The notes beneath the pieces are model-generated. The model saw only the letters and a list, made by a program, of their open reading frames with translations. It did no database searches and had not been told where the DNA came from. Positions 37,824-49,346 of a DNA stretch of 64,000 nt are shown piece by piece. This DNA is from Adenanthera pavonina (taxonomy: Eukaryota > Streptophyta > Magnoliopsida > Fabales > Fabaceae): contig JAIVEN010000022.1 in NCBI GenBank assembly GCA_026686845.1, forward strand, positions 22,852,001-22,916,000. Direction: 5' to 3'. The position numbers were made by a program, and so were the translations under genes. The first letter of the stretch is position 1. The number at the start of each line of letters is the position of its first letter.

Positions 37824-38318
37824 TTTCATAAATAAAATTTTGGTTATATTAGTTAATTATAAATTTGCCTAACTTGTCTTTTGTTAAACCATTGGGAAAG
37901 AAAATCGCATGACCACCCAGCATCATTGCACAAAACATGCTAAAAAAAACAATTAGAGATATCAATATTCACAAATGACATTATCAACAACATTAAGATT
38001 TATATATTAAGCTAAATTGTTGAAAACATGAGCCCCAATGAAAGAAAAGAAAGAAAGTGGGGTGGGGTGGGTGGATTAAACACTTAAACTTTGAAAAAGT
38101 AAAAATAAAAAGGGGCTAGCTCATTTCTTGACCGGGTTTTAAAGGGTCAGGCCACTGTGCCCTTTTTATTATTTGGAATGTATTTTTTATGTCTATCTGT
38201 CTCTCTTAAGCAAGATAAATGGGTTTATTTATAGATTTGAACCATATTCTCAACTCTAAATCTAATGTTCTCCACCCAAAACTAAAATAGCTGCTATATA
38301 ATATCTTTTTTTATATAT
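35587..38318. other. Gene-free AT-rich DNA downstream of the RING promoter region
   Basis: Positions 35587-35900 probably hold the RING gene leader and promoter (moderate GC, no clear TATA). The rest shows only a (TA)n(TG)n microsatellite at 37780-37820 and no coding frame of note. Confidence 0.5.
37780..37820. repeat. Compound (AT)n(GT)n microsatellite
   Basis: A run of AT dinucleotides passes directly into about 14 GT dinucleotides. Confidence 0.9.
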
Positions 38319-38620
38319 GATGTATTGATAGTATTTTTTTATGTATTTGTCATTTTATAATTTGTTATTTTTTATCTTAATTCATTGATTCAATCAACTA
38401 ATGACAAATACCTACAAAATATTTCTGATGATTCATTAGTATTTTTTTTTAGGTATTTGCTATTTTATACTTTATTATTTTCTATCTTCATTAATTGATT
38501 CAATCAACTAATCAGTAAGTTGCTATGCAGTATCCCTTCTAATGATTGATAATATTTTTTAAGCATTTGTCACTTTATTCTTTATTATTTTCTATCTTCA
38601 TTAGTTGATTCAACCACTTG
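38319..38620. repeat. Three degenerate tandem units of ~110 bp
   Basis: Units begin near 38319, 38427 and 38540. Each contains GATAGTATTTTTT-like, then TTTATTATTTTCTATCTTCA, then TTGATTCAATCAACTAAT, with substitutions. Confidence 0.7.
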
Positions 38621-38826
38621 AAATATATATATATATATATTGTATTTCTTTTTCTAGCCGCCATTGTATTTCATGATGTAATTTTTTATATCATATGATA
38701 AGAATATATTTTTCAATCACATTATTTTTAATGCCAATTGATTTTACAATCCCTTACAAGGCCTGTAAATTTTGATGACAGAATCAACGGGGATGAAGTT
38801 GGAGTAGTTGTTGTGCTTGATAGTTA

Positions 38827-39090
38827 TGAAGATGATGACGAGCAAACGGGGATTCCAATGATGTCGAAGCTGTTGTTGGTGTAGTTCCATGATACAATAT
38901 TATCAATGTGAGAATCATTGACTATGCCACAAGTCTTGAGAAGAAAAGGTGTTTCACCTCCAGCCTTGCCGCCTCCAGCACCACAATCTGACTCAGTCAA
39001 GTACTGGGTCATCTGGAACCAGTTTGAGCCACAAGTTAAAAGTAAATTGGTAGTGTTTCCAGGTGGGACACCAAGCTTAGATGATAATAT
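38827..39090 (-). other. Unrecognised coding-like fragment
   Basis: A minus-strand frame gives LGVPPGNTTNLLLTCGSNW, then SDCGAGGGKAGGETPFLLK, then VSWNYTNNSFDIIGIPVC, ending in a serine run. GC content is higher than the flanks and the wording looks like a real secreted, cysteine-containing protein, but I do not recognise the family. No start or second exon was found. It is most likely a gene fragment. Confidence 0.3.
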
Positions 39091-39173
39091 AATGCATATA
39101 TATTAGTTTTTAAGTTTATTATCACAAGATTTTTGTTGTACATACCATGCATTCGTTCATTTTTATATATTAT

Positions 39174-39215
39174 AACTAGTTAAATACCCGTGTAATACAC
39201 GAATTTTTAATGTAA
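39174..39215 (-). mobile_element. Possible Helitron 3' terminus
   Basis: On the minus strand the sequence reads CGTGTATTACACGG, a hairpin, then GTATTTAACTAGT. A short hairpin followed within about 10 bases by CTAGT is the usual Helitron 3' end. The 5' end was not found, possibly because the LINE insertion and decay obscure it. Confidence 0.4.
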
Positions 39216-39514
39216 ATTTTTACATCATAATACAATGAATTAAATCTATCATATATTTATTAATAAAAATAAAGACTTAAATATATAACAAAAGATGTAA
39301 TAGAATAAACATATATATATTTTTATTACCAACTAAACATATATTTACATCAGACCCAAATATGAATATATATTATTGAAAGGTATATATTTTATTAGTT
39401 AAAAAATTTTGGTATGCTATTTCATGCAATTTTTTTAAACCAAGCAAATTCAGTTCAACAAAAATGGTGAGGCTCAAATTTAAATTTGAAAAAGCAATAA
39501 TGAAAATCAATTAA

Positions 39515-42330
39515 AAAGCAATAATGGGTGTTGAATGGGGATAAAAATAGCCGTTATTTTCATTCCTGTGCCAATGGAAGATGGAAAATGAACCATATTG
39601 GTGCTATATGTGATGAGGAAGGGGAATGGATTTATGATGTTGAGAAGATTAAGTTGCTAGCAACTTCTTATTTCTCATCTCTTTTCACTTATGAAGATTG
39701 CATTAGAGAACTCTTTCCTTGCAGTGTGATGTATCCTCTTGTTGAAGAAAGTGCTCTGGCTTGAATTGGTCATGAGATTGATGTGAATGAGATTAAAGAA
39801 GCTCTCTTCAGTATGGGTGCTCTCAAAGCCCCGGGACCAGATGGATTAATTGCTTTGTTCTATCAAAGTAAGTGGTCTCATGTGGCAAAATCAATCTCCA
39901 ATTGGATTAAAAGACTGTGAGAGCAACCTACAGAGATTAAAAGCATCAATGAAACACTGTGTTGATCCCTAAAAAACAACATCCGGAGACAATGAGGGAT
40001 CTGAAACCTATAAGTTTATGCAATGTTATTTTTAAAATTATCACTACAGTCATTGCTAATCGGATTAAAATGATTTTACCTCATGTGATAAGCCCGAATC
40101 AGTGTAGTTTTGTTCCAGGAAGTCATAGCTCGAACAATATCATAGTGGCACAGGAAGTAATTCATTCTATAAGAAATATGTAGAGAAAGAGAAAATTTAT
40201 GGCCATCAAGATTAATCTTGAGAAGGCATATGACAGAGTTAACTGGAACTATCTTAAGAGATGTCTTCAGGATCTACATTTTCTTGAGAACATTATTGAT
40301 ATTATTTGTAACTTTGTTACAACTCCTTCTATGCAACTTCTTTGGAATGGTGATAAAGCTGAGAAGTTTTCTCTCACTAGAGGAATTAGACAGGGTGACC
40401 CATTATCACTGTATTTATTCGTGATTTGTATGGAAAGGTTGGACCATTTGATTAAGGAGAAAATGGAGTCAGAGGAATGGCATCCTGTCCCGTTATCATC
40501 CCGTTATCAGGTTGAAGTTGTAAGGGAGTGCTTGAGGAAGTTTTGTGATAGCTTTGGTCTAAAAGTTAATGCATGTAAAACAAGAGTTTTCTTCTCCAAG
40601 AATGTGAATCATAATAGATGCACAGAGCTCAGCAATGCGATGGGATTTACAATGATAGTGGACCTTAGGAAATACTTAGGTGTGCATCTCCATCATAAGT
40701 GAGTGACAAAGGAAAGTTTTCAAGATGTGGTGGATAAAGTCAAGAAGCGGCTCTCAAACCAGAAAGCTAGTTCTCTCTCGTTAGCAGGCAGATCAATGTT
40801 GGTTGCTTCAATTGCATCAAATATTCGAGGCTATACCATGCAAACTTCATCTTTGCCAGTGAGCACGCGTGAAACAATAGAAAAGAGTAATAGAAGTTTT
40901 ATTTGGGGCCATTGCCCGGAACGAAGGAAAACTCACCTGGTGGCTTGTGATACTATATGTAAGACAAAGAAGAATGGTGGCTTTGGTCTTCGACATCTAA
41001 GGAGCCAGAACCAAGCATACATGGCAAAGCTAGGATGGAATCTTGTTAAGCATCACAAGGACTTGTGGGTCAAAGTGGTTGGTACAAAGTATAAGTGTGG
41101 AGAGGATTTATTGCCAAATATTGAACAAACCCGGTTAGGGTCGAATACATGGACCGGCATTAAAAACTCTTGGAAGCATGTAGTTGAAGGTATTAAGGTG
41201 AATCAAGCTCAACAGACTGTTAGATGGAAACATGATAGGAATGGCACTTTCTTGGTTTAGTCTGCTTATAAAGCCATTACGAAAGAGGCTGACGCTGAGG
41301 ATTCTACATGGCAGAAAATATGGAAGCTTAATACAATTCAACGATGCAAGTCCTTCATGTGGCTTGCTTTTCATAATCGACTTCTTACAAATGCAGAATG
41401 GGTTAGATGTGGAATGGGTATTGATGAGTCGTGCTCTTGGTGTAATAATGGATCTGAGAGTTTAATTCATGTATTACGAGACTGTGCTGAAACTAAGAAG
41501 TTATGGCTCAATATGACGAATGCAACCAGGAATTTTTTTCAGAATGGAGCTGCGGGATTGGCTAAAATGTAACATTCAGAATAGAGGACCACATTGCAAA
41601 GAGGGCTGGAGTGAGCTCTTTGCAATGACTTGCTGGCTCATTTGGAAGCGACGAAATGAGCGTATCTTCGAGAACAGAATTATGTGTAATGATACTCTCC
41701 AGTCCAAAGCTATGATAATCCTGAAGAGTCAAAGTGAAGCCAGGAAGAAACTTGTGGGAAGTAATCTTAGGGGACATGTTGTTATAGACTGACTTGTTTG
41801 TTGGGAGCCACCTAATTTCAGTTGGACGAAGATTAACATCAACGGGGCATTTTCTGCCACCACCAGTATTGGGTGCGGTGGTCTTTTAAGGAATACTAAT
41901 GGGAGAGTAATCTCTGCATTCATGCATTGTGTGTTAAAGGGAGATAGTTTGACTGCGGAGCTATGGACCTTTGTGCTTGGGCTAAGGATGGCCTAGGATA
42001 GAGGGTTCCGTAAGGTTTCTATAGAGACAGATGCATCTGAAGTTCTAAGGTTGCTGCATGAAGCTGATGTGAGTGTTCACTTTGATCAAGGTCTCATTTT
42101 AGAAGCTTGTTCTCTAATAGCTCGTGAATGGGAGGTGGAAGTCAACTATATAGCCCGGAGTGCGAATTCTGCTACTGATTATATTGCAAAACAAGCCCTG
42201 AATGTCATGCCTGGATATTACGCATTTGCAAATGTGTCTAAGGCACTTAGGGCGTTATTGAGAGCTGATTGCATTGGACCCACTATTAATGGGTAGTTTT
42301 TTGAGGGGTTTCCCTCCTTTTAGTATAAAA
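39515..42330 (+). mobile_element. L1-type LINE, 5'-truncated, with RT, zinc-binding and RNase H regions; catalytic core deleted
   Basis: The plus-strand frames give, in order: WLNGDKNSRYFH-like start, GALKAPGPDG, LKPISLCNVIFKI, INLEKAYDRVNW (with the first catalytic aspartate), GIRQGDPLS, then KYLGVHLHHK, the zinc motif CSWCNNGSESLIHVLRDC, and an RNase H domain (WTKINING, SIETDASEV, NSATDYIAKQA). The FADD block between MERLDHLIKEKME and VVRECLRKFCDSFG is absent. Several stops occur (about 39762, 39919, 40184, 40700, 41258, 41570, 41790, 41995). A direct repeat AAAATCAATTAA at 39503-39514 and 42331-42342 fits a target duplication, and a short A-run precedes the second copy. Confidence 0.88.
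40199..40702 (+). pseudogene. LINE reverse transcriptase fragment lacking the FADD motif
   Basis: This is the longest open stretch of the LINE RT. It has the AYDRVNW aspartate motif and the GIRQGDPLS motif, then passes from HPVPLSSR directly into QVEVVRECLRKF. In related elements some 40-60 residues holding the F/YADD catalytic pair stand between those two points. CCCGTTATCA occurs twice around the joint (about 40489 and 40500), which suggests that a deletion or slippage between short repeats removed the core. Confidence 0.75.
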
Positions 42331-42640
42331 AAAATCAATTAATATTTTACTGAATTAATTACTTTAATTAATTGTAAAATACACAATCATTAATACGACA
42401 AAATAATTAATTTCAATTAAAAAATTTAACGTAATACTACAAGACTTAACTTTATTGATTGCCCTAATAAAATTAGTAAATTGACGGTATGAAAAAATCA
42501 CAGACCAAAAACGTTTTTTTTTTGTATTAATTGCAATTCGCTAATAGATTTATATTATTCAAATCAATTGTTCATTGATTTAAATTGATATTTTTTTAAC
42601 ATATTGATGTGAATTGATTAGATTAGATTAAATTTTTTTA

Positions 42641-44702
42641 ACCAATCCCATCAATTTAATAAGATTAAAAAAATCTCATACGAACATTATAGTTTCTTTG
42701 AACAAAATGCAATCAATATAGCAATATATACTTATTTTTTGCCAAAATCTGGATTGATTCCAGTCGAATTAGATTATTTTTTTGAAAATTCTTTTGGCCT
42801 TGTCTTTGTACTCCATATCCATTCCCCACCACTAAAATTGGAATAATAATTAAGGGAAATTTATCTATTATTATATATTATAAAGTAAAAATTGAAAGAA
42901 AAACATGTTATTTCAAACCTCTACATCATAATTTTGTTATAAAAAAATCTGGTCCCACATATTCTACATAATATTTATTTCCATTTTTATTTATTTATTT
43001 TTTATTGTTAATTAATGTGATATAATAACTATGAAAATGAAATCAATTATATATTATTCATCCAATCACACTTTATTTGTCATAGGTATTGATGGTGATA
43101 ACACGTGATGATTAATTTAAAGTACTTCCTTCAGTTGATTCCTATCTATTCAAAAATTGACTAAACCACGATTTTCAATGGAATTTTTTATATAAATTCA
43201 TTTTATGATAGTTTTATTGTACTGATTTGAGATCATTTTATCAGTGGAGTCTGTAAGTTCAGTAGAGAGGATGTTGCTTCCCTAGCCTCCTTCCTCTTGC
43301 CTCTTTATCAGCCTTTATATGTCTATAAACTCCTTTCCTTCACTCTCAATCATTTTCATAAAGTCTTTTCATTCTCTCCTCTAATTTTAATGCATATCCT
43401 TTATTTGATTTATAACTTTTCAAGATTCAGTTGGTGTCTTCAATTATCTTTCTATTTATATTATTATACCATATAATTTTATATTTGTATTGTTATGATA
43501 TTTCAGAGAGATAAAATAGATTAGACACTGGATTAGAAACATTATTTGTCAAATTGTATATTGCAGTTTTGTTTGGATGTGTATGCAATGAGAGTCATAT
43601 TTTAGGTGTGGAATAGTATATTAACGCTACTTTCAATACTAGTTAATTAATTTCATCACACATTAAAGCTGTTACGATAGCATTTGAGGATTTTTTATGG
43701 TTCAATTAATTGAAAATTTTTTACTATTATATTCATAGATATTTGATAGATTAATTCAAACTTTAAAATATCATTTTTTATGCGAAACTAAATAATCTCT
43801 TATCCCTTTTTTGTAGTTTATGTTATGGATTCAATCATATATTACTTTTTCTCTTCTCGTAATAAATTTTTGCAATGATTTTATATGATAACAAGGTTTG
43901 GCAATGCTAATAAATTTTTTATACTACCTCTATAGATACATATGTTAATAATATTACTATGACATGTGTACTAGAACATTGTCTATAGCAATTTCTATGG
44001 CAATCATTGAACTACATATCAAAGTGTTGTGCTCTCGAGATGACTCCAATCTCATTTGATGTTGCTAAATATGTTTCTATAATATCTATACTTTAATTTA
44101 AATCATCTCCTCAACAATTGATACGTATTCATTGTTTAATAATATTTATTTTTTTAGATTCATCGTAATATTAGTTTAAATTTTTTTTGCACCTAACTTT
44201 GCATTCACATTGATTTATTTTGTAATTATTTATGCTTTCTTATATTAGATATCAATGGATATTGTTGGTTATTAGCCACTACAAATATTAATTATTTTTC
44301 CTTCATTTTTCTTGAATTATTAATTCAACTGTTATGCTTTTTTAAGTAATTTAATTATTATATCATATTCAAATTTATTCTATTATATTCACATTTATAT
44401 GATTTCATTATATATACCTAAAACTCCTTGTGCATTGCACGAATTCTAGTTTAATAAAATTACATCATTCATTAACTAATCCAATTAATTTAATAAGATG
44501 TAATAAAAATCTCATACAAACATTATAGTTTCTTTAAACAAAATTCAATGAATATAGCAATAGATATTTATTTTTTGCCAAAATCTTGATTGATTCAAAT
44601 TGAATTAGATTATTTCTTTTGAAATTGTTTTGGCCTAGTTATTTAATATGCCATATTCATTCCCCACCATTAAAATTGGAAAAAATAATTAAGGACAATT
44701 TA
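42641..44702. repeat. Two-unit tandem duplication (~225 bp) with the first unit split by a Helitron
   Basis: Unit 1 is 42641-42863; unit 2 is 44475-44702. Both read AC.AATCC.A...AATTTAATAAGAT, then ATCTCATAC.AACATTATAG, then CATTCCCCACCA.TAAAATTGG, and end GG.AAATTTA or GGACAATTTA, with about 15 percent difference. The sequence after the Helitron (44451-44474, TTAATAAAATTACAT) matches what follows unit 2 (ATAAAATTATAT), so the original units were adjacent. Confidence 0.75.
42864..44450 (+). mobile_element. Nonautonomous Helitron-like element, 1587 bp
   Basis: The element begins TCTATTATTATATATTATAA after an A, and ends with a hairpin GTGCATTGCAC (44430-44440), then GAATT and CTAGT, followed by T. 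A 5' TC, a 3' hairpin plus CTAGT, and insertion between A and T without duplication are the Helitron signature. No Rep/helicase frame is present, so it must have been moved by another element. Confidence 0.75.
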
Positions 44703-46668
44703 ATAAAATTATATAATTTATTAAGTTATTTTTCATCTTTATCAATCATTGTACCAAAATCTTGAATGACATATAAAATGAGATGGATGGAGTAGCTACT
44801 TTAGATATCTATTGTTTAGAAGTTTTCAAATTAATTATACCAAGTTATCCCAAATTCTTAAAAAACAATCAACATCTAAAAAAATTAAAATTCTAAAAGA
44901 TAATACAAATTGAACTTAAAATATTAGAAAGCCAATAAATTTGAATTGATGATGATCTTAGACTTCTATGATTTTTTAAAGATTGAGGTTTGTGATTATC
45001 ATTTAATTCGAAAATTAGGGTAGATCAAATTTTAAAAGAAAATAACAAAATGGTAGATGAAATAACAAAATGGTTTTTTATAATCAATTCAATTAAAAAA
45101 TATTTAATAAGATTTGACATAAGATGAAACAACAAAATAGATTTGACTTGGCAAAACAAAAAAATATATTTGACAAAATCTTAATTCAAAAGTTTTGAAG
45201 TAAATGCCAATCATAAGCCTCAATCCCAAAAAAATCATAGACTAACTCTACTACCATTCCACAACAACTATCATATGTAGAAAAATTCATTAATAAATTA
45301 ATATTAAAAATATATTTGTTCAAGTATTTTATCAAACATAAATGATTTATTTATTAAAATATACTCAACAAAAATGTGCCCCATTGATAAATATTTTCTT
45401 CATCAAGCTTTGATACTTGCAATTTTTTTAAAAAAAAAAATCCACTTACTTTAATTTCATTTGAAAGATTTACTATTTTACCTCATATAAGACATACAGG
45501 TTATGTAAAAAAACTTAAAGCTTGTTTAGTTCATGAAATGATCAAGAATTGAATGTATCAACCATCAAAATAAAAAATGAAACTAGATATTGTTGAAATC
45601 AATTTTGATCATGGTATTAGTGGAGGAAGAGAAGAGGTTGGTGGAGGAGAAGAAGTCGGGGATGAAAAAGAGGAATGAAGATAAAGAAGAAGAGGTTGGT
45701 GGAAGAGAGTAATTTGGTTTAGAAAATGATTTTTGGAAGTGAAAATGAGAAAATATAAATGTTAAGATGGTAATTCTCATTCCCTGTTTTTGAATGTTCA
45801 CATTCCTTGAACATTATTATGTCTATCAAATTCTCCATTCACTTTCAATCTACAAAAATAAATAAAATAAAATTGAATTAGACTCTAAGATCATAATATT
45901 AAAGTATAATGTATATAAAAAAAAAAAAGAATAAGGACATCGCATTACTTCAGGAAAAAAAGGCACCACATTAATTACAACCACATGTTATATATTTCAA
46001 TCATAAAATATAGATGCTACATCAACCAAGAAACACATTTAATACCAAAAAAAATTCAGATCCTAACAAAAAGAATGAAAAACTGAAACATTAGCAACAA
46101 GGTTATAGTGAGGCAAAATTTTACCATTCCTTTTAACAGAACATGGAATATTCTATAACACACTTCTCATCTGAAATGCACCACAAATCCAAATAATCAG
46201 TCACATATTAAGTGTTAGCATCAAACCTATTTTTAATGGGAATTTGAGTTTCACAATAAAATGTGCATCGCTACTATACGCAAGTTTAAAATTTTAAAAT
46301 ATTGCAAATTCGATTCCCCTTCGTCTTTTGTTGTAATATTTTTTTAATTATATGTCTTCACCTTTGATCCTCTTTTTTTCTGGATCACTTTGTATAAAAA
46401 AGAAAGAAACATTTGTCTTCTGAAAAAAGAAAAGAAAACATTGCAGATTCCATTCAAATGAATAGGGCACAAACGAAAATACCTTCAGATCCAATTTCAA
46501 GCACAAGCACCCATATTGGATACAATCATGAGTAGTAACCATGAAGCAGTCCGCAATAACTTACTGATCTGAATGGAATGAATTATAATAGTTCAATATA
46601 CAACACAAATGAATAACTAGAAATAAAATAATTCTATGAAAATAGAAAAAAATTATAAAAAATACTTC
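44703..46668. other. AT-rich DNA without a gene
   Basis: No coding region recognised. A purine-rich stretch at 45610-45750 makes a spurious minus-strand frame. Confidence 0.5.
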
Positions 46669-46671
46669 ACG

Positions 46672-48989
46672 CACTACAACAGAAATGTGTTTCCAAGACG
46701 TTTATTTTTCAACTTCTGGAACATTTTTAAAGCGTTCCATATGTGATCACTCCGAAAAAATTGGAGAACGCTTCACTTTTTAATGGAATCATTCCCGAAT
46801 ACCTGTCTTCATGTACCTTTCCAAGTAGATAACGTTCCCAGATACCAGTTTTGTGGCACACTTACTAGTTTTAAAGGAGCCCAAACACTAGTTTTCAGGA
46901 ACGTTTCTACAAGGGAAGCGTGTCCGAATATTAGCATTTGGGCACGTTTCCTAGACTAAAAGGTTGCCAAATCTTTTTTTTTTTTTACCATAATTAGAAG
47001 TTCAATAAATGACTCACCCGACATTACATGGTGCCATGAACAACATATCATCTGTTGCTCTAACTTCAAACAAATCTAATACAATATGTGCTTGTTTTAT
47101 ATACTTACGTTCTTTATGTGCTTCAATTTCATGGGGATTGATGAAAGAGAACATTTCCATTAAACCATTTGGCACCAAGAGATGATAATATAGTTATATG
47201 TCACCTTCGCCACATTTTACAACAGAAAAACTATTAAGTTATTTCACATAAAAAGAAAACATAATTATTTCATGTAGACTTGGGAAAGGGTGAATAATTG
47301 GTTATCCAATTTGGTTAAATTAAAAAGCAAACAAATTGAAAATCAAAATAAGCACTAAAAAAAAATCAAAACTAATCAAAAAATTTGGAAAAATCACTCT
47401 ATTTTTATTATCAATTGGCTTGGGCCTTTAAACGGCTAAAAATGGCCCAAACCATATTATAAATGTGTAAAAAATATAATCCAAATGGCAATTAAAAATA
47501 ACATTAAACAAATCAAAATTCAAAGATTGATTATGTGAGCATGGACTTCTTGTGGGTTAGGCTAAATATATGACAATGTGTGTGAGATTTAGTGAGAGTG
47601 GGTGTTGTACTTTACTATACATACTCATTAAAATTAAAAAAAAAAGGAAAAATCATTTTAATAAGTGGCATGCGTGTCAATTTCTCAACCGTGGAATGAA
47701 TGTTCGGTAGAAATGTATATAATGCACATATGTCGAACACTGAAAAGGTTGTATTATATAGGGTCAGCGAATCCGAAGCATTGTCTGTCATCTTCTTATG
47801 CATGCTTCATAATTTATATTTACAGTATATGATGAGACATAATTGAACACGCAAAATACTCAATATAGAACAAAGGCTAAATGACAAAAAGACAAATTTT
47901 TTTTTTCTATACTACTTTATTTTGCTGGGGAGGCTTATTTTTGTGAAGTATGCATTTCCAGTTTTTTTGAACTCTGCACTTTCAAAGTTCAACTTCAGCA
48001 GAGCTATCAATTAGAAAAACAACTTGTATGGAGATGTCTTTACTCTTTATACCATTGCTTTACAAACATTAACTCAACACCATAGGTCCATAACTCTGGT
48101 TATTTGAGATCAGAATAATTATTTCCTTCACATTGAAATTGTCCTCTGTATTTCGACATACATTTATAATTTATATCCATCCATGCATGTATAGGCGTTG
48201 CCCAATGCCCATACAAATTTTCTTTTTACATCATCCAGTATTTTATTGCACAGCTTGTGACGCTCGGCTATTGCAAGGAGGAATCTATAGAAACAGAGCC
48301 ATATACCTATTTAAATGTCCCCGTAGGACTTGACCTTTACTTCTAATTAGTTTTATATCTTGTTTTACTTCTAAGTAGAGAACTACTTCTAATAACTCTT
48401 ATATCTAATTTTACTTTTAACTAGAGAACCACAACTTTTATATCTAGTTTCTGAATTCCAAATACATAATATCTGTTTTGCTGGTGTTAGAAAAATACCT
48501 CCAGGTTCATGGTGTTTTGCTGCGAAGATGGGAATGATGTCAGCTGGGATTTCGCTGGCGGTGAGGACTCAAGTCGTTGGCCGTGGAGTCTGGTGAAGCC
48601 GTGCTGGTAGAGGAGGCCGAAAAGAAGAGGATGGGGCTGAATCTTTGAGGAAGAGATTGCCGATGGAGATGCCGACAAAGAGATTGCAGAAGGGGAAGGG
48701 AGAGAGATGCGAGTAGAAGAGGCGACGATGGGAAGGGGGAGCTGTGACCTAGCTTGATTTGATGCCCATCAACTAATGATTCGGGAACGTTTATGCAATT
48801 CAACGTTCCTGAATATCTTTCACACAATTATGATTTTAAACCGTTAAATTTCGAAAACGCTTTCATTAGAAAACGTTCTTGAAGATCAACTTTCTGGCAC
48901 GTTTAACTAATACAGGTTCCCTATACCCTTTTCCAGCACGAATTTCCAATAAAAGTTCCAGAATGTGCGTTCCTAAAGCCCTAGTATTG
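46672..48989. mobile_element. Nonautonomous CACTA (En/Spm) transposon with 3-bp target duplication
   Basis: The left end starts CACTACAACAGAAATGTG. The right end, reverse-complemented, starts CAATACTAGGGCTTTAGG, so CACTA has one change there. Both ends are flanked by ACG (46669-46671 and 48990-48992), the 3-bp duplication typical of CACTA elements. Both subterminal regions carry repeated GGAACG/CGTTCC/GGCACG boxes in opposite orientation, the usual transposase-binding repeats. Length is 2318 bp. No intact transposase is seen. A GC-rich segment at 48480-48770 may be captured host DNA. Confidence 0.8.
48487..48770 (-). other. GC-rich segment inside the CACTA element, possible captured exon
   Basis: Base composition here differs strongly from the rest of the element. 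Two overlapping minus-strand frames are Ser/Pro-rich and low-complexity, with no domain I recognise. Gene-fragment capture by CACTA elements is well known, but the source cannot be named. Confidence 0.3.
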
Positions 48990-49084
48990 ACGGTAACTGA
49001 GACAACAGAAATACACCGTGTCAGATTTGAAATCAATTAATCATAGAATCACATTTAATTAGACAGTTGACTCATTATAATATA

Positions 49085-49346
49085 CTCTTTCCACTCCCAT
49101 ATATAAAGAAAAAAATACTTTATGGATATTAAAAAAAATAATTAAAATTAATTAAATTATTTTATATTTTTAATTTTTTTTTAATTATTTCTTTTTAATT
49201 TAATATTAATTTAAATTACTAATGTATTTAATCTCTGTAATTAATGAAAAGTAATTTTTGAAAAAAAAAATTTAATACATTATTAACTTTTTTTTTTATA
49301 TTTAGGATTATTAAAAAAAATTTCTTATAAATAAGGCTGGAAAGAG
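49085..49346. mobile_element. Stowaway/mariner-type MITE, 262 bp, TA target
   Basis: The left end is CTCTTTCCACTCCCATATAT; the right end, reverse-complemented, is CTCTTTCCAGCCTTATTTAT. Both are flanked by TA (49083-49084 and 49347-49348). The interior is AT-rich and non-coding. It lies 95 bp beyond the CACTA element. Confidence 0.75.

Noticed and set aside
45583..45801. Minus-strand 72-residue frame
   Set aside because: Generated by a purine-rich GAAGAGG repeat; low-complexity serine/phenylalanine translation.
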